A DNA stretch of 20,560 bases from a virus. The DNA lies in the IMG/VR virus record IMGVR_UViG_3300017989_000511, positions 1 through 20,560 of that record; one strand, written 5' to 3'. Positions 13,528 through 20,560 of the stretch are shown here, in pieces. The notes beneath the pieces were generated by a model that did not search any database, was not told the DNA's origin, and saw only the letters and a program-made list of their open reading frames with translations. Position 1 is the stretch's first letter. Every line of letters starts with the position of its first letter. A program made the translations under genes and the position numbers.

Positions 13528-14021
13528 TGGCAAATGACCCATATACAGAGATTGACCCTTTTACTGAAGTGCTGCAAGCGTTATGGACTCTGTTGGAAAG
13601 CAGTACACGTTTTACAGCTTTGGTCCCGGAACGTAATCGGATTAAGATTTACGAAGGGGCTTCAAAGCCTGAAAAAACCTCGTACACTACTGCAGATTTT
13701 CCAATGGTCACAATTGGGCCTGTTGGAAATCAATTAAATATGTCGGCATCAAGCAGCTCGGCAACAATAATACAGCGATACCGAATTGCCACAATTGACG
13801 GAGATAAACGCCCGACTGTAAAGTTTTTTCTACTGAAGTGGATTGTTTTTATGACGCTTGCAAAAATCGATGCGGATTTAAATTTGTATTACGTAAAAAA
13901 TGTATCGCTGGCTGATGTTTCGGACAATCCTAATACTGAAAAACATCCTGGCTGGAATGCTGAGTTTGATGTTGATGTTGAAATGTGGTTTGACAGATCC
14001 ACGATGAAAGGAAGTATATAA
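13527..14021 (+). CDS. Tail terminator / connector candidate (Mu gp37-like)
   Basis: The 164-residue protein sits where Mu-like phages carry gp37/DUF1834 and lambda-like phages carry tail terminator U. It begins with a helix (FTEVLQALWTLLESSTRFTA) typical of terminators and continues with a Thr/Ser-rich beta region (TADFPMVTIGPVGNQLNMSA), a helix (FLLKWIVFMTLAKIDADLNL) and a final strand pair (WNAEFDVDVEMWF). The helix-plus-sheet plan fits the terminator fold, which caps the growing tail tube. No unique motif is visible, so the call depends mostly on order and secondary-structure pattern. Confidence 0.7.
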   Translation: MANDPYTEIDPFTEVLQALWTLLESSTRFTALVPERNRIKIYEGASKPEKTSYTTADFPMVTIGPVGNQLNMSASSSSATIIQRYRIATIDGDKRPTVKFFLLKWIVFMTLAKIDADLNLYYVKNVSLADVSDNPNTEKHPGWNAEFDVDVEMWFDRSTMKGSI

Positions 14022-14254
14022 TGGGAAAAAAGGATTTCACTGAGTCCCCTGATGATATTAAGGAAACAAAAAAATCTCGTCCAGAGAAAGCTAAAACATT
14101 TTGTGTTCGAGCAATATGTCCTAAATGTAGTGCTCGAACTTTTGAGACGATAGCCTCAGTAACTTTGCCCCAAAAAAATGACAGCTTAGATAATTTGTGC
14201 AAAGAATGTGGTCAGAGATTGGAAGTTATTAGCATATATAACAAGGAGAACTAA
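14021..14254 (+). CDS. Small zinc-ribbon protein (77 aa; Com-like candidate)
   Basis: The start overlaps the previous stop as TAATG and has AAGGA about 10 bases upstream. The first 27 residues are highly charged (KKDFTESPDDIKETKKSRPE). A zinc-ribbon follows: CPKC at 33-36 and CKEC at 60-63, separated by 23 residues, with C28 nearby. Two CxxC knuckles bind one Zn and usually support nucleic-acid or protein binding. In Mu, the small zinc-finger Com activates translation of mom. Here the gene sits within tail genes rather than next to a modification gene, so any translational-regulator role is speculative. Confidence 0.75.
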   Translation: MGKKDFTESPDDIKETKKSRPEKAKTFCVRAICPKCSARTFETIASVTLPQKNDSLDNLCKECGQRLEVISIYNKEN

Positions 14255-14256
14255 AA

Positions 14257-14760
14257 ATGACTTTATCAGGTAAATTCGGGCTTGAACTGGTTGCTACCGA
14301 TGATAGGAGCGAAGAACTTAGCCGCTTGGTAGACTACCTTGCCTTGAGCCGCGGCAAAACGTTCTCAGAAGGCGAAGGAGCTAATCAGATAGACATGGTA
14401 TTCCATGACCAACGAGACCTTGATGATGGTGCCAATGAGACGCTGGATTTTCACGACGGCTCGTTGACTAACAAGGTTGGCATCTCAATTACAATGGACA
14501 AGCTCAAGGCCCTGTACATCAAGAATGGTTCAACGGAAGCCAGTTTGATAGTCGGAGGTGCTGCAGCTACGCAGGTAGGATTATTCGCCGATGCAAGCGA
14601 TAAACTTGTTTTACCTCCAGGCGGTGAATTTGCATTCATAGCTCCTGGGGCAAGCGGCGTAGATATTAGTACGAATTCCGATTTGAAATTGGAACATGAT
14701 GGCACAGGCAGCAGTTCATTGACCTATGACATTATAGTATTTGGCGTTGATGTAGAATAA
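14257..14760 (+). CDS. Probable virion structural protein, unrecognised (167 aa)
   Basis: AAGGAG (just before 14250) gives this gene one of the strongest ribosome-binding sites in the window. The product starts SGKFGLELVATDDRSEELSR, has a Gly/Asp-rich middle, and ends with beta strands (FAFIAPGASGVDISTNSDLK, then SSSLTYDIIVFGVDVE). The Gly-rich loops and final 'L.h.G.gSS.lTYDIIV.G' strand look like an abundant surface or tube-associated structural protein. It is followed by another strong site and the tail tube candidate. A second tube-type or head-tail joining protein are the alternatives. No family is recognised with confidence. Confidence 0.6.
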   Translation: MTLSGKFGLELVATDDRSEELSRLVDYLALSRGKTFSEGEGANQIDMVFHDQRDLDDGANETLDFHDGSLTNKVGISITMDKLKALYIKNGSTEASLIVGGAAATQVGLFADASDKLVLPPGGEFAFIAPGASGVDISTNSDLKLEHDGTGSSSLTYDIIVFGVDVE

Positions 14761-14775
14761 TAAAGGAGACAAATA

Positions 14776-15165
14776 ATGGCTGGAGTTACTGCAAAAAACG
14801 GAATGGTAAAATTTAACAGCGGAAGTTCTCAGGCCGGCATCTTGAAATGGACTCTTGAAGAAACCGCGGATAACCAAACTTATGTAAGCAGCTCTACAAA
14901 TGGATGGGCTGAAACTGCCGAAGGTGCTAAACGCTGGACGGCTACAATCGACATTCTTTTTGAGAGTAGTAATTTTCCCAAAAACCAGCTTGCCGCTTTG
15001 GATGTAGGCACCTTACTTGACGATGTTGAGCTCTGTGTCGATGGCAGCCACAGCCGACACGGCTCAGCCAGAATCGACAGTATCGGTGGAATCGAAGCAG
15101 ATATTGAAGGAAGTGGAATAGTCAAGGCTACCATATCTGTAACAGGACATGGGGCCCTTACATAA
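14776..15165 (+). CDS. Major tail tube protein (probable)
   Basis: AAAGGAG lies close upstream of the ATG. The 129-residue product is almost wholly beta-predicted: KNGMVKFNSGSSQAGILKWT, AKRWTATIDILFESSN, a DDVELCVDGSHSRHGSARID strand pair and IVKATISVTGHGAL. Small size, alternating hydrophobic strands and location immediately before the tail assembly chaperone pair fit major tail tube proteins, which stack in hexameric rings around the tape measure. No contractile sheath gene precedes it. The chaperone gene starts 13 bases after its stop. Confidence 0.8.
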   Translation: MAGVTAKNGMVKFNSGSSQAGILKWTLEETADNQTYVSSSTNGWAETAEGAKRWTATIDILFESSNFPKNQLAALDVGTLLDDVELCVDGSHSRHGSARIDSIGGIEADIEGSGIVKATISVTGHGALT

Positions 15166-15178
15166 GGAATGAAATAAT

Positions 15179-15700
15179 ATGGAAAATCTGGCAAAAGCAA
15201 CCGCTGCTCCGGAGGAATTTAACTGCAATGGTCAAGCTGTGAAGCTGCATCCGCTTCGGTTTCTGGACTGGGGTAAAATTGAACAATGGATGAGGACGCA
15301 GATAATCAACGCTGCCAAGGAAACTTTGAAGGAAGATCCTCAGTTACATCAAGCTGAACGACATGAAGTTATGCGAAGTGCACATCAGGAAGCTGCAAGA
15401 ATTTCAATATCATCTTGTTTTATGGGTAAAAAAACAGGGGATATCGATGAACAGACTATCGCATTTTTACGAACCTTTGAAGGCATGCTACGAGTAGTCC
15501 ATTTGGCCTTACGCGATGCACCAGGCAAGGCCGGAAAACCAATTTATAGTTTGGCGGAAGTAGATGAAATGCTGTGCCAGAATTTTGACATGCTTGGTGA
15601 AATGTTTAGCAAAGTTTTTGATTTGAGTTTTCCGACTGCACCTGTAGATTCCGGAATCGATGGGGATACTGAAAAAAAAACGATGCAGAAAGGCCAATAG
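15179..15700 (+). CDS. Tail assembly chaperone, short form (lambda gpG-like)
   Basis: AAGGA precedes the ATG. The 173-residue zero-frame product lies in the position of lambda gpG, between tube and tape measure. It begins with a short beta region (FNCNGQAVKLHPLRFLDWGK), then helices (QAERHEVMRSAHQEAARISI and AEVDEMLCQNFDMLGEMFSK). The short form ends in TEKKTMQKGQ at TAG 15698-15700, just after a run of nine A. A -1 shift at that run extends it into a conserved-looking second domain. The short and long forms together bind the tape measure and recruit tube subunits in this family. Confidence 0.85.
   Translation: MENLAKATAAPEEFNCNGQAVKLHPLRFLDWGKIEQWMRTQIINAAKETLKEDPQLHQAERHEVMRSAHQEAARISISSCFMGKKTGDIDEQTIAFLRTFEGMLRVVHLALRDAPGKAGKPIYSLAEVDEMLCQNFDMLGEMFSKVFDLSFPTAPVDSGIDGDTEKKTMQKGQ
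15673..15679 (+). other. Programmed -1 frameshift site (A AAA AAA)
   Basis: The zero-frame codons GAA AAA AAA ACG run through nine A (15672-15680). A AAA AAA at 15673-15679 is a canonical slippery heptamer in the right phase (third position of GAA, then two Lys codons). Shifting -1 makes the next codon AAC at 15679 and the frame stays open to TAA at 15889-15891. Transcriptional slippage on the A-run could give the same product. The fusion protein would be 237 residues. Confidence 0.85.
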
Positions 15701-15891
15701 AGTTTGCTTTAATGTTTCGCCAGTTGGCTGAAGAATATACCTGGGATGCTAACCAAGTAAGTTTGCTGACCATTCCTCAAGCAATGCTGTATTTACAGGA
15801 TGTAAAATCTAATCAAAGTGTATTTAGAAGGTCGAAAAAATTTTCAACTTTAGCTCAGGCATTTAAATGGGCTGAGGAGCATAAGAAATAA
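15679..15891 (+). CDS. Tail assembly chaperone, frameshift domain (lambda T-like extension)
   Basis: This is the -1 frame segment that joins the upstream chaperone. It reads NDAERPIEFALMFRQLAEEY, then TWDANQVSLLTIPQAMLYLQ, and ends AFKWAEEHKK. The 'f..LA.eY.w....v..LTlpq...l' pattern is typical of the second domain of phage tail assembly chaperones. It ends in TAA overlapping the tape measure ATG as TAATG (15889-15893). An ATG at 15712 could start it independently as 59 residues, but there is no Shine-Dalgarno at proper distance, so frameshift expression is favoured. Confidence 0.8.
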   Translation, partial: NDAERPIEFALMFRQLAEEYTWDANQVSLLTIPQAMLYLQDVKSNQSVFRRSKKFSTLAQAFKWAEEHKK

Positions 15892-17972
15892 TGGCATTTA
15901 ATTTATCAGAAGGATACGTTGACCTTACTGTCCACGACAGAAAGTTTGACTCTGTTATGGGCAAGGTACGCCGGACACTGGCAGGCGTATCCTCTAAAAT
16001 GCAGGCAGTCAGCCAAACCGCTAAAAAAATGTTTTTGGCATCTGCAGCGGTCGCAGGGGTATCGTTGAAAGCTTATGCCAGTTTTGAGCAGGCAATGCGA
16101 AAAGCTACTGCTGTCAGCGATGTTACCGATAAACAATTTGCTCACATGTCCGACATGGCTGAGAAACAATCGATTCGCTTGAATATGGCAGCTACAAAAA
16201 CCGCAGAAGCTTTTTACTATCTTGGTTCTGCCGGCTTGAGTGTCAATGACCAGATAAAGGCTTATGTTCCTGTAGCAACTCTGGCAAAAGCCGCTACGAT
16301 AGAGATGGGGGAAGCAGCCGAGATGGTCGTTGACACAATGAAGGGCTTCAAACTTGGCTTTGAAAATACCGGTCATGTTACTGATGTTATGGCTAAGGCT
16401 GTTACCTCCAGCAATATGACCTTTAGCCAGTTGGGTGAAGCTCTGGCCATTGTTTCTGGCGTAGCAAGGACAACCAATAATTCACTGGAAGAAACTGCAA
16501 CGTTACTTGCAACAATGGCAGATGTCGGCATAAAAGGTTCCCGAGCGGGTACTTCGCTTAGAAGGGCAATGCTTAATTTGGCAGCACCCATGAGTTCAAT
16601 GAATAAATTACTTGCCAGCTACGGTATTGAGATATATACCGCTGAAGGCAAAATGAAACCTTTTATTCAAATTGTGGGCGAAATGAGCGAAAAACTAAAG
16701 GGGGCGTCTGAAGAACAAAAGAATATGGTATTTAAGACTATTTTTGGTGCAAGGGCAATTGCTGGCCAGATTGCCATATTTGATAAGGGACGAGAAGCTC
16801 TTGAAGCATATCGCAAGGGCCTTGAGAACTCTGGGGGAACAGCAGAGAAAATCGCAAATAAACAAATGAAAGCTTTTGCTGAGCAGGTCGGCAAAGTCTG
16901 GAGGCAGGTTAAAACTTTGGCACGGCACATAGGCGAAGTACTTGCCCCTGCGTTCTTGGAATTAGGTGAGCATACCGGCAAAGCTATTGAAAAATTAACC
17001 ACTCTTGTGGATAAGCATAAACGTGATGTACAGGAATGGGCTGAAAGAGTAGCTGCTCGAATAAACTTTGTAAAAAATCTGTTGTGGGAATTTGCTAAGT
17101 TTATGTACACAGACTTTAAAGAGGGTGCAAAATTCGGATTGAGTGCAGTACTGGAAGAATTCAAGGCGTTTGGTAAATCGCTGATGGTGGTAATGGAAAA
17201 GACCTTCACTGATCTATACAACAACATAGGTGTTTGGATTAAACGTGCTATAGCTCAAAAACTCACATTCGACAAATATGAAATGCAATTTCTCAAAGAA
17301 TTAGGATCTGAGGGCGGATTACTATCGTTGTATCCCGAAGAATCTGGAAAATTTATGCATAGCAGAGCCGTAGAAGAAGCCATAAGAACACAAGCCAAGG
17401 AAATGGCACGTAAGCGGCTTCAGTATGATATTGATTATGGCATTTTTGAAACGGCATACCCCTCCAGAGAAACTACTACTTGGGAAGATGTTGGTAAGAA
17501 AATTTTGAAAATTCAGGAAAAAGCATTAGAGACCATTGGCGAAAAGGCTCCACCTGAGCTTGTAGATGCCTACAAAAAAGAACACGAAAAACTTACAAAA
17601 AAGCTGGCTGAAATTGAGGAAAAATACGCCAGATTAAGATTGGAAGATGCTGCAGAATTAAACGAAGAAGTAGCAGACAAAGTGACTAAAGCAGTTGAAA
17701 CAGCAACATCTCCTGCAGCCCCAGCCGTGGCCAAGGAACCAGCTAAATTCGGTTTTGCCGGACTGCAGGAAGCCTGGCGGTCATTAGCAACAAGTCTGGC
17801 TGAAAAAAAGGATAATATCCCCAAAGCTACTCTGGATGAACAAAAAAAGACAACAGAAGAATTGAAAGCGGCCAATCGCATCCATCGTGAAGCAAACAAA
17901 GCACTTACTTCTATGGCAGAGGATGTGGCACGAAAGATTATAGAAAGCGGCCTTGGTACTGTTGCAGCATAG
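15891..17972 (+). CDS. Tail tape measure protein (TP901-1 type)
   Basis: The 693-residue product starts in a TAATG overlap with the chaperone extension. A hydrophobic stretch at about 47-60 (MFLASAAVAGVSLK) precedes the family-typical YASFEQAMRKATAVS (62-76), then helical blocks including FYYLGSAGLSVNDQIKA, MGEAAEMVVDTMKGFKLGFE, MADVGIKGSRAGTSLRRAML and KTIFGARAIAGQIAIF. These are the hallmark order of the TP901 core. The C-terminal half is long alpha-helix with coiled-coil character (KEHEKLTKKLAEIEEKYARL). It sets tail length and is ejected into the host on infection. By the common rule of about 0.15 nm per residue, tail length would be near 100 nm. Confidence 0.93.
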   Translation: MAFNLSEGYVDLTVHDRKFDSVMGKVRRTLAGVSSKMQAVSQTAKKMFLASAAVAGVSLKAYASFEQAMRKATAVSDVTDKQFAHMSDMAEKQSIRLNMAATKTAEAFYYLGSAGLSVNDQIKAYVPVATLAKAATIEMGEAAEMVVDTMKGFKLGFENTGHVTDVMAKAVTSSNMTFSQLGEALAIVSGVARTTNNSLEETATLLATMADVGIKGSRAGTSLRRAMLNLAAPMSSMNKLLASYGIEIYTAEGKMKPFIQIVGEMSEKLKGASEEQKNMVFKTIFGARAIAGQIAIFDKGREALEAYRKGLENSGGTAEKIANKQMKAFAEQVGKVWRQVKTLARHIGEVLAPAFLELGEHTGKAIEKLTTLVDKHKRDVQEWAERVAARINFVKNLLWEFAKFMYTDFKEGAKFGLSAVLEEFKAFGKSLMVVMEKTFTDLYNNIGVWIKRAIAQKLTFDKYEMQFLKELGSEGGLLSLYPEESGKFMHSRAVEEAIRTQAKEMARKRLQYDIDYGIFETAYPSRETTTWEDVGKKILKIQEKALETIGEKAPPELVDAYKKEHEKLTKKLAEIEEKYARLRLEDAAELNEEVADKVTKAVETATSPAAPAVAKEPAKFGFAGLQEAWRSLATSLAEKKDNIPKATLDEQKKTTEELKAANRIHREANKALTSMAEDVARKIIESGLGTVAA

Positions 17973-18018
17973 AATGCGTTATCATAACTGCTTGCGTACA
18001 TTATAGTTAGGGCAAACA

Positions 18019-18885
18019 ATGGCCTTTTTAGTTGAACCAAATAATATCACCGTTGATTATGAAGAAATGAATGATTCTCCCAGAGAAAGTCTTTCCCATG
18101 ACAGAATCAGCGCTACACGTACATTGAAATGTGCTTGGACGAACAGATTGCAGCTGGCAAAAGAATTGATTGGTTATACTCAAGTTTCCGGCAGTGATTC
18201 AATATTATACCAACCCCATCCTTATGCACCTCTTGATAATGTGGTTGCGGTAGAAGTAAGCATTTCTCCGTTTGCAGGAATCATACCGGATCCAACAAGT
18301 GTAAAAGATGCAGAATATCGGCATGCTTTTCTTACAGTTAAATATGAAACCCCAAGTTATGATCTGCCAACTGAAGGTCAGCAGACTTATGTTACCGAGT
18401 CGCTGGAGCCAGCAGCAGAATTCCTAACGTTAACCCATGACAAGTTATTCTGGGATACGAATGGAGAGACACTAATAGATTCAACAGAAGCACCTGCCAG
18501 AGTTATTCGTATGTTGGATTGGGTATACACTATAAATAGAATTAGTTACCTGCCATCTGAAGTTTTTGACCTTCCCGGCTGCGTAAATAAGTATGACATA
18601 TATTCCTGGTCGCTTAATAGGTGGTTTGCCTGGGAGACGCTTCTGTGTGGCAATCCTTCGTTGCGTCGAGAGACAACGAGTGAGGGTACTACTGCCTGGA
18701 CAGTAACTTTCAGATTTACATACAGAAATGCCGGTACGTTTGCCAGCCCATTAGGTTGGAATGTGTTTCCTCGTCCTGGCCAGGCAGATGCCCAGGGGCA
18801 TATCTACTATGATTCGATTAAGACTGAAAGCGGCAATGATATATTGGTCTATGAACCAAAAGATTTCGAAGGGCTGATTATATGA
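18019..18885 (+). CDS. Probable tail tip / distal tail protein, unrecognised (288 aa)
   Basis: It follows the tape measure after 46 non-coding bases, a slot that in siphoviruses often holds distal tail or hub proteins. The sequence is beta-rich: FLVEPNNITVDYEEMNDSPR, RTLKCAWTNRLQLAKELIGY, VVAVEVSISPFAGIIPDP, and a C-terminal TTAWTVTFRFTYRNAGTFAS strand set with Trp/Tyr-rich loops (WSLNRWFAWETLLCGNPSLR). The gene ends in an ATGA overlap with the next. Position suggests a tail-tip ring or baseplate hub component. No family is recognised; the assignment is contextual. The Shine-Dalgarno (AGGGC) is weak. Confidence 0.65.
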   Translation: MAFLVEPNNITVDYEEMNDSPRESLSHDRISATRTLKCAWTNRLQLAKELIGYTQVSGSDSILYQPHPYAPLDNVVAVEVSISPFAGIIPDPTSVKDAEYRHAFLTVKYETPSYDLPTEGQQTYVTESLEPAAEFLTLTHDKLFWDTNGETLIDSTEAPARVIRMLDWVYTINRISYLPSEVFDLPGCVNKYDIYSWSLNRWFAWETLLCGNPSLRRETTSEGTTAWTVTFRFTYRNAGTFASPLGWNVFPRPGQADAQGHIYYDSIKTESGNDILVYEPKDFEGLII

Positions 18886-19337
18886 CTTTGGAAACAGGAC
18901 CGTCTTTTAAACCACTTGTTCCCAACAGAGATAGAGTTAGTGCCCGCCAATATAATAGTGACATGGAGCTGCTTCATAAAATCGCTCGGTCATTGCAGGC
19001 TTATGGCTTTATTGACAGCTCAGGTCTTTTGATAAGAAAACAGCCAGTTAAATTACCAAATTACATAAGCGATAACAAAGTCTATAAAATTGAAAGCATA
19101 GTCTATTCGGACGGAACATATGGCCCTCATCTTAAAGTTAAACTTTGTGAGCCGGATTTCCTTGCTACGCGTGAAAAACCAATTATCTGGAACCCTACCG
19201 GCAGTAAAATAGTTGCATATGCATTCCCTGATATGAATGTTTCATTTTACGAAAATATGCCTTCAACGACTCGGTTCATTGGCCGCACTATCGATAATTA
19301 CCTGATTCTTGACTATCAGCCCTGGAGTATTTACTAA
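18882..19337 (+). CDS. Hypothetical tail-tip-associated protein (151 aa)
   Basis: The ATG overlaps the preceding stop (ATGA). The 151 residues begin LETGPSFKPLVPNRDRVSAR, pass a helix (NSDMELLHKIARSLQAYGFI), then a Lys/Tyr-rich beta stretch (SDNKVYKIESIVYSDGTYGP, LKVKLCEPDFL) and end in an aromatic strand (NYLILDYQPWSIY). Nothing here matches a family I can name. Tight coupling to the upstream probable tail-tip gene and the immediately following gene suggests a shared complex. The protein could be a small hub or adaptor. Confidence 0.65.
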   Translation: MTLETGPSFKPLVPNRDRVSARQYNSDMELLHKIARSLQAYGFIDSSGLLIRKQPVKLPNYISDNKVYKIESIVYSDGTYGPHLKVKLCEPDFLATREKPIIWNPTGSKIVAYAFPDMNVSFYENMPSTTRFIGRTIDNYLILDYQPWSIY

Positions 19338-20560
19338 ATGGCTGCGAGCTGGGAAAATGATTTAGAGAACCCAAGACCTTTTAAGAAAGTTGATCTGACA
19401 GAGATTCATAGGTCACTTGACCGGCGTTACTTGCTACGTGGACCTTACGTAAATACTTACTACAGTAGCATCAAACCCAAACCCTGGAATATAAATACGG
19501 GTAATAGCCATGTCCATGAAGGAGCTGATAGTATCCCATTGCCCTGTGAACGTCCACCAGGAGCACCACCGTGTGCTATTACAATTCCCGAACATCATGG
19601 TGCAGAACGTACAGAATACGCTTTTCAAAAAACTCCGTATTGTTTTAAGTCACTTGGTATGACTGGTAGTAAGTTAAAGCTCAATACGGGTGGGTTTGCA
19701 AAGGGGATAAATACCCGATTTGATGACTACTTGATTTCTGAAAGTGGTGAAATAATATATATCACCCAACGAGACAGTATTTGGCTCTGGGACAGAGCAG
19801 GTCACAATTTAGAACAAAGTCCTGTTATCCAATGTGCAATGAACCAATTGGGCATATTTTACCCTTTATCCGAACAAGACAAAGAAGATATTGACCAGTG
19901 GTTTGAAGACAATCACGACTATTGTAAATATTTGATTTCGTATAGTGGCTGCACCGAACACTATTATGAATGTACAATTGAACGGGGCTGCTTTGGGACT
20001 GAACAGGGTTCGTTAGCTGCGGGCGTAAAACTGTATCCTTATTTACAGGGTCCCAAGCGAAAAGGTCACTTTGATGATGCCGGTGGTTGTGGCAGCGGAA
20101 AAGATTTCTGGGGTGGTATCTGCTGGGGATTGTGTGATGCCTGCGATGAACATTATCGAGGGGCATTTTCGTATTGGAGTTGTGCTTCGACCAGATATTA
20201 TGCTGCTGATGGTAAACTGTATGTATTTACTGAGAGGTTAACCGAAGAAGACGAGCAAACGAAGAAGCAGATTTTTGAAGAATGTAGAGATGTTACGGAA
20301 TGTTACTTGTACGAAGTTAAGGGAGCCGGTGTTAATTACTTTAAGATAGCTCGAAGACACAGTCTGGAAGAACAAGAATTTACTATCTCAAATGACGATG
20401 CTGCAAACAAAGGTGAGGGTAAAGTTGGTATCCCTGTCGATAATTCAGACTTCGAGCTTTTGGTAGATGACCATATTCGCATTGAATTAACAGACCATTA
20501 CAATGGTGAATATGATATTGTTGAAACCTCTGAAGATGAAATCGTTATTAAGGCAAGCTA
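19338..20560 (+). CDS. Cys-rich tail-tip/fibre candidate, 3' end outside window
   Basis: The ATG follows the previous TAA directly and the frame is open to the last base (407 codons plus two bases). Residues 1-70 are Pro/Tyr/Asn-rich (RRYLLRGPYVNTYYSSIKPK). Residues about 70-340 contain at least 15 Cys, several in pairs or clusters (GCTEHYYECTIERGC, GGICWGLCDACDEHY). Residues 359-407 repeat the beta unit found in the gene at 3812: GEGKVGIP, DDHIRIELTDHYNGEYDI and EIVIKAS. The Cys content suggests disulfides or a metal site. Location after tail-tip genes fits a receptor-binding or hub protein, but no family is recognised. Confidence 0.7.
   Translation, partial: MAASWENDLENPRPFKKVDLTEIHRSLDRRYLLRGPYVNTYYSSIKPKPWNINTGNSHVHEGADSIPLPCERPPGAPPCAITIPEHHGAERTEYAFQKTPYCFKSLGMTGSKLKLNTGGFAKGINTRFDDYLISESGEIIYITQRDSIWLWDRAGHNLEQSPVIQCAMNQLGIFYPLSEQDKEDIDQWFEDNHDYCKYLISYSGCTEHYYECTIERGCFGTEQGSLAAGVKLYPYLQGPKRKGHFDDAGGCGSGKDFWGGICWGLCDACDEHYRGAFSYWSCASTRYYAADGKLYVFTERLTEEDEQTKKQIFEECRDVTECYLYEVKGAGVNYFKIARRHSLEEQEFTISNDDAANKGEGKVGIPVDNSDFELLVDDHIRIELTDHYNGEYDIVETSEDEIVIKAS

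Noticed and set aside
14257-14760. Possible contractile sheath protein
   Set aside because: At 167 residues it is far too short for a sheath and lacks sheath-like domains; no sheath gene is visible in the window.
15672-15680. A9 run as a sequencing error that splits one gene
   Set aside because: An indel error cannot be excluded, but position, phase and length of both parts match the programmed frameshift known for this gene pair, so a real shift is the simpler reading.
16667-17227. 186-codon open frame on the minus strand
   Set aside because: It lies wholly inside the tape measure gene; its composition is a mirror of that coding sequence and no ribosome-binding site or family pattern is seen. 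Other minus-strand frames (for example 15906-16376, 17570-18040, 1745-2116, 5830-6207) were rejected for the same reason.
17973-18018. Promoter or hairpin between tape measure and next gene
   Set aside because: A TATAGT-like hexamer and a 5-base inverted repeat (TAACT/AGTTA) are present, but there is no matching -35 at proper distance and the stem is too weak to support.
1-20560. CRISPR array, tRNA, insertion sequence or attachment site
   Set aside because: No regularly spaced repeats, cloverleaf-like sequence, transposase frame or terminal inverted repeats were found; the only direct repeats are within one coding sequence at 3323 and 3383.

Overview
The window is a single-direction (+ strand) block of bacteriophage or prophage virion genes. 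About 27 coding sequences are packed end to end; many stop and start codons overlap (TAATG, TGATG, ATGA). There is no housekeeping gene, tRNA, rRNA, CRISPR array, transposase or integrase. The DNA is moderately AT-rich and uses the standard code, so the host is a bacterium. The host phylum cannot be fixed from the sequence; a Sec-type signal peptide on one gene and a sigma-factor-like gene are the only weak hints.

Layout. (1) Positions 1-6059, packaging and accessory: the tail end of a fibre-like gene, a 54-codon ORF, terminase small subunit, a 59-codon ORF, a sigma-70-like protein, a fibre/baseplate-like protein with a signal peptide, two small beta-rich proteins, a one-helix membrane protein and terminase large subunit. 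It is unusual that six genes separate the two terminase subunits. (2) Positions 6059-14021, head and connector, Mu-like in order and family: DUF935-type portal, a tiny basic ORF, MuF-type minor head protein, a 198-base non-coding stretch with three inverted repeats ending in a terminator-like structure, a Mu I-like protease with a scaffold nested in frame (as in Mu I/Z and lambda C/Nu3), a head-decoration protein with two inserted repeat domains, a major capsid protein, a gp36/DUF1320-like protein, a gpG-like protein and a tail-terminator candidate. (3) Positions 14021-20560, tail: a zinc-ribbon protein, an unrecognised probable structural protein, a tail tube candidate, a tail assembly chaperone pair joined by an A-tract -1 frameshift, a TP901-type tape measure and three unrecognised tail-tip/hub candidates, the last cut by the window edge.

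How it works together. TerS/TerL and the portal load DNA. The nested scaffold and protease build and mature a shell of capsid and decoration proteins. The connector proteins close the head and join the tail. The chaperone pair polymerises tube protein around the tape measure. No contractile sheath gene lies between the connector and tube genes, so a Mu-type head on a non-contractile (siphovirus) tail is the best reading, an arrangement known from transposable siphophages such as B3 and D3112. Transposition genes are not in view, so lifestyle is open.

Most notable: the intergenic RNA at 8408-8605 with mutually exclusive pairings, the frameshift at 15673-15679, the nested scaffold start at 9458, the sigma-like gene, a signal-peptide-bearing fibre-like gene between the terminase subunits, and a short beta domain that recurs in three proteins at opposite ends of the window.
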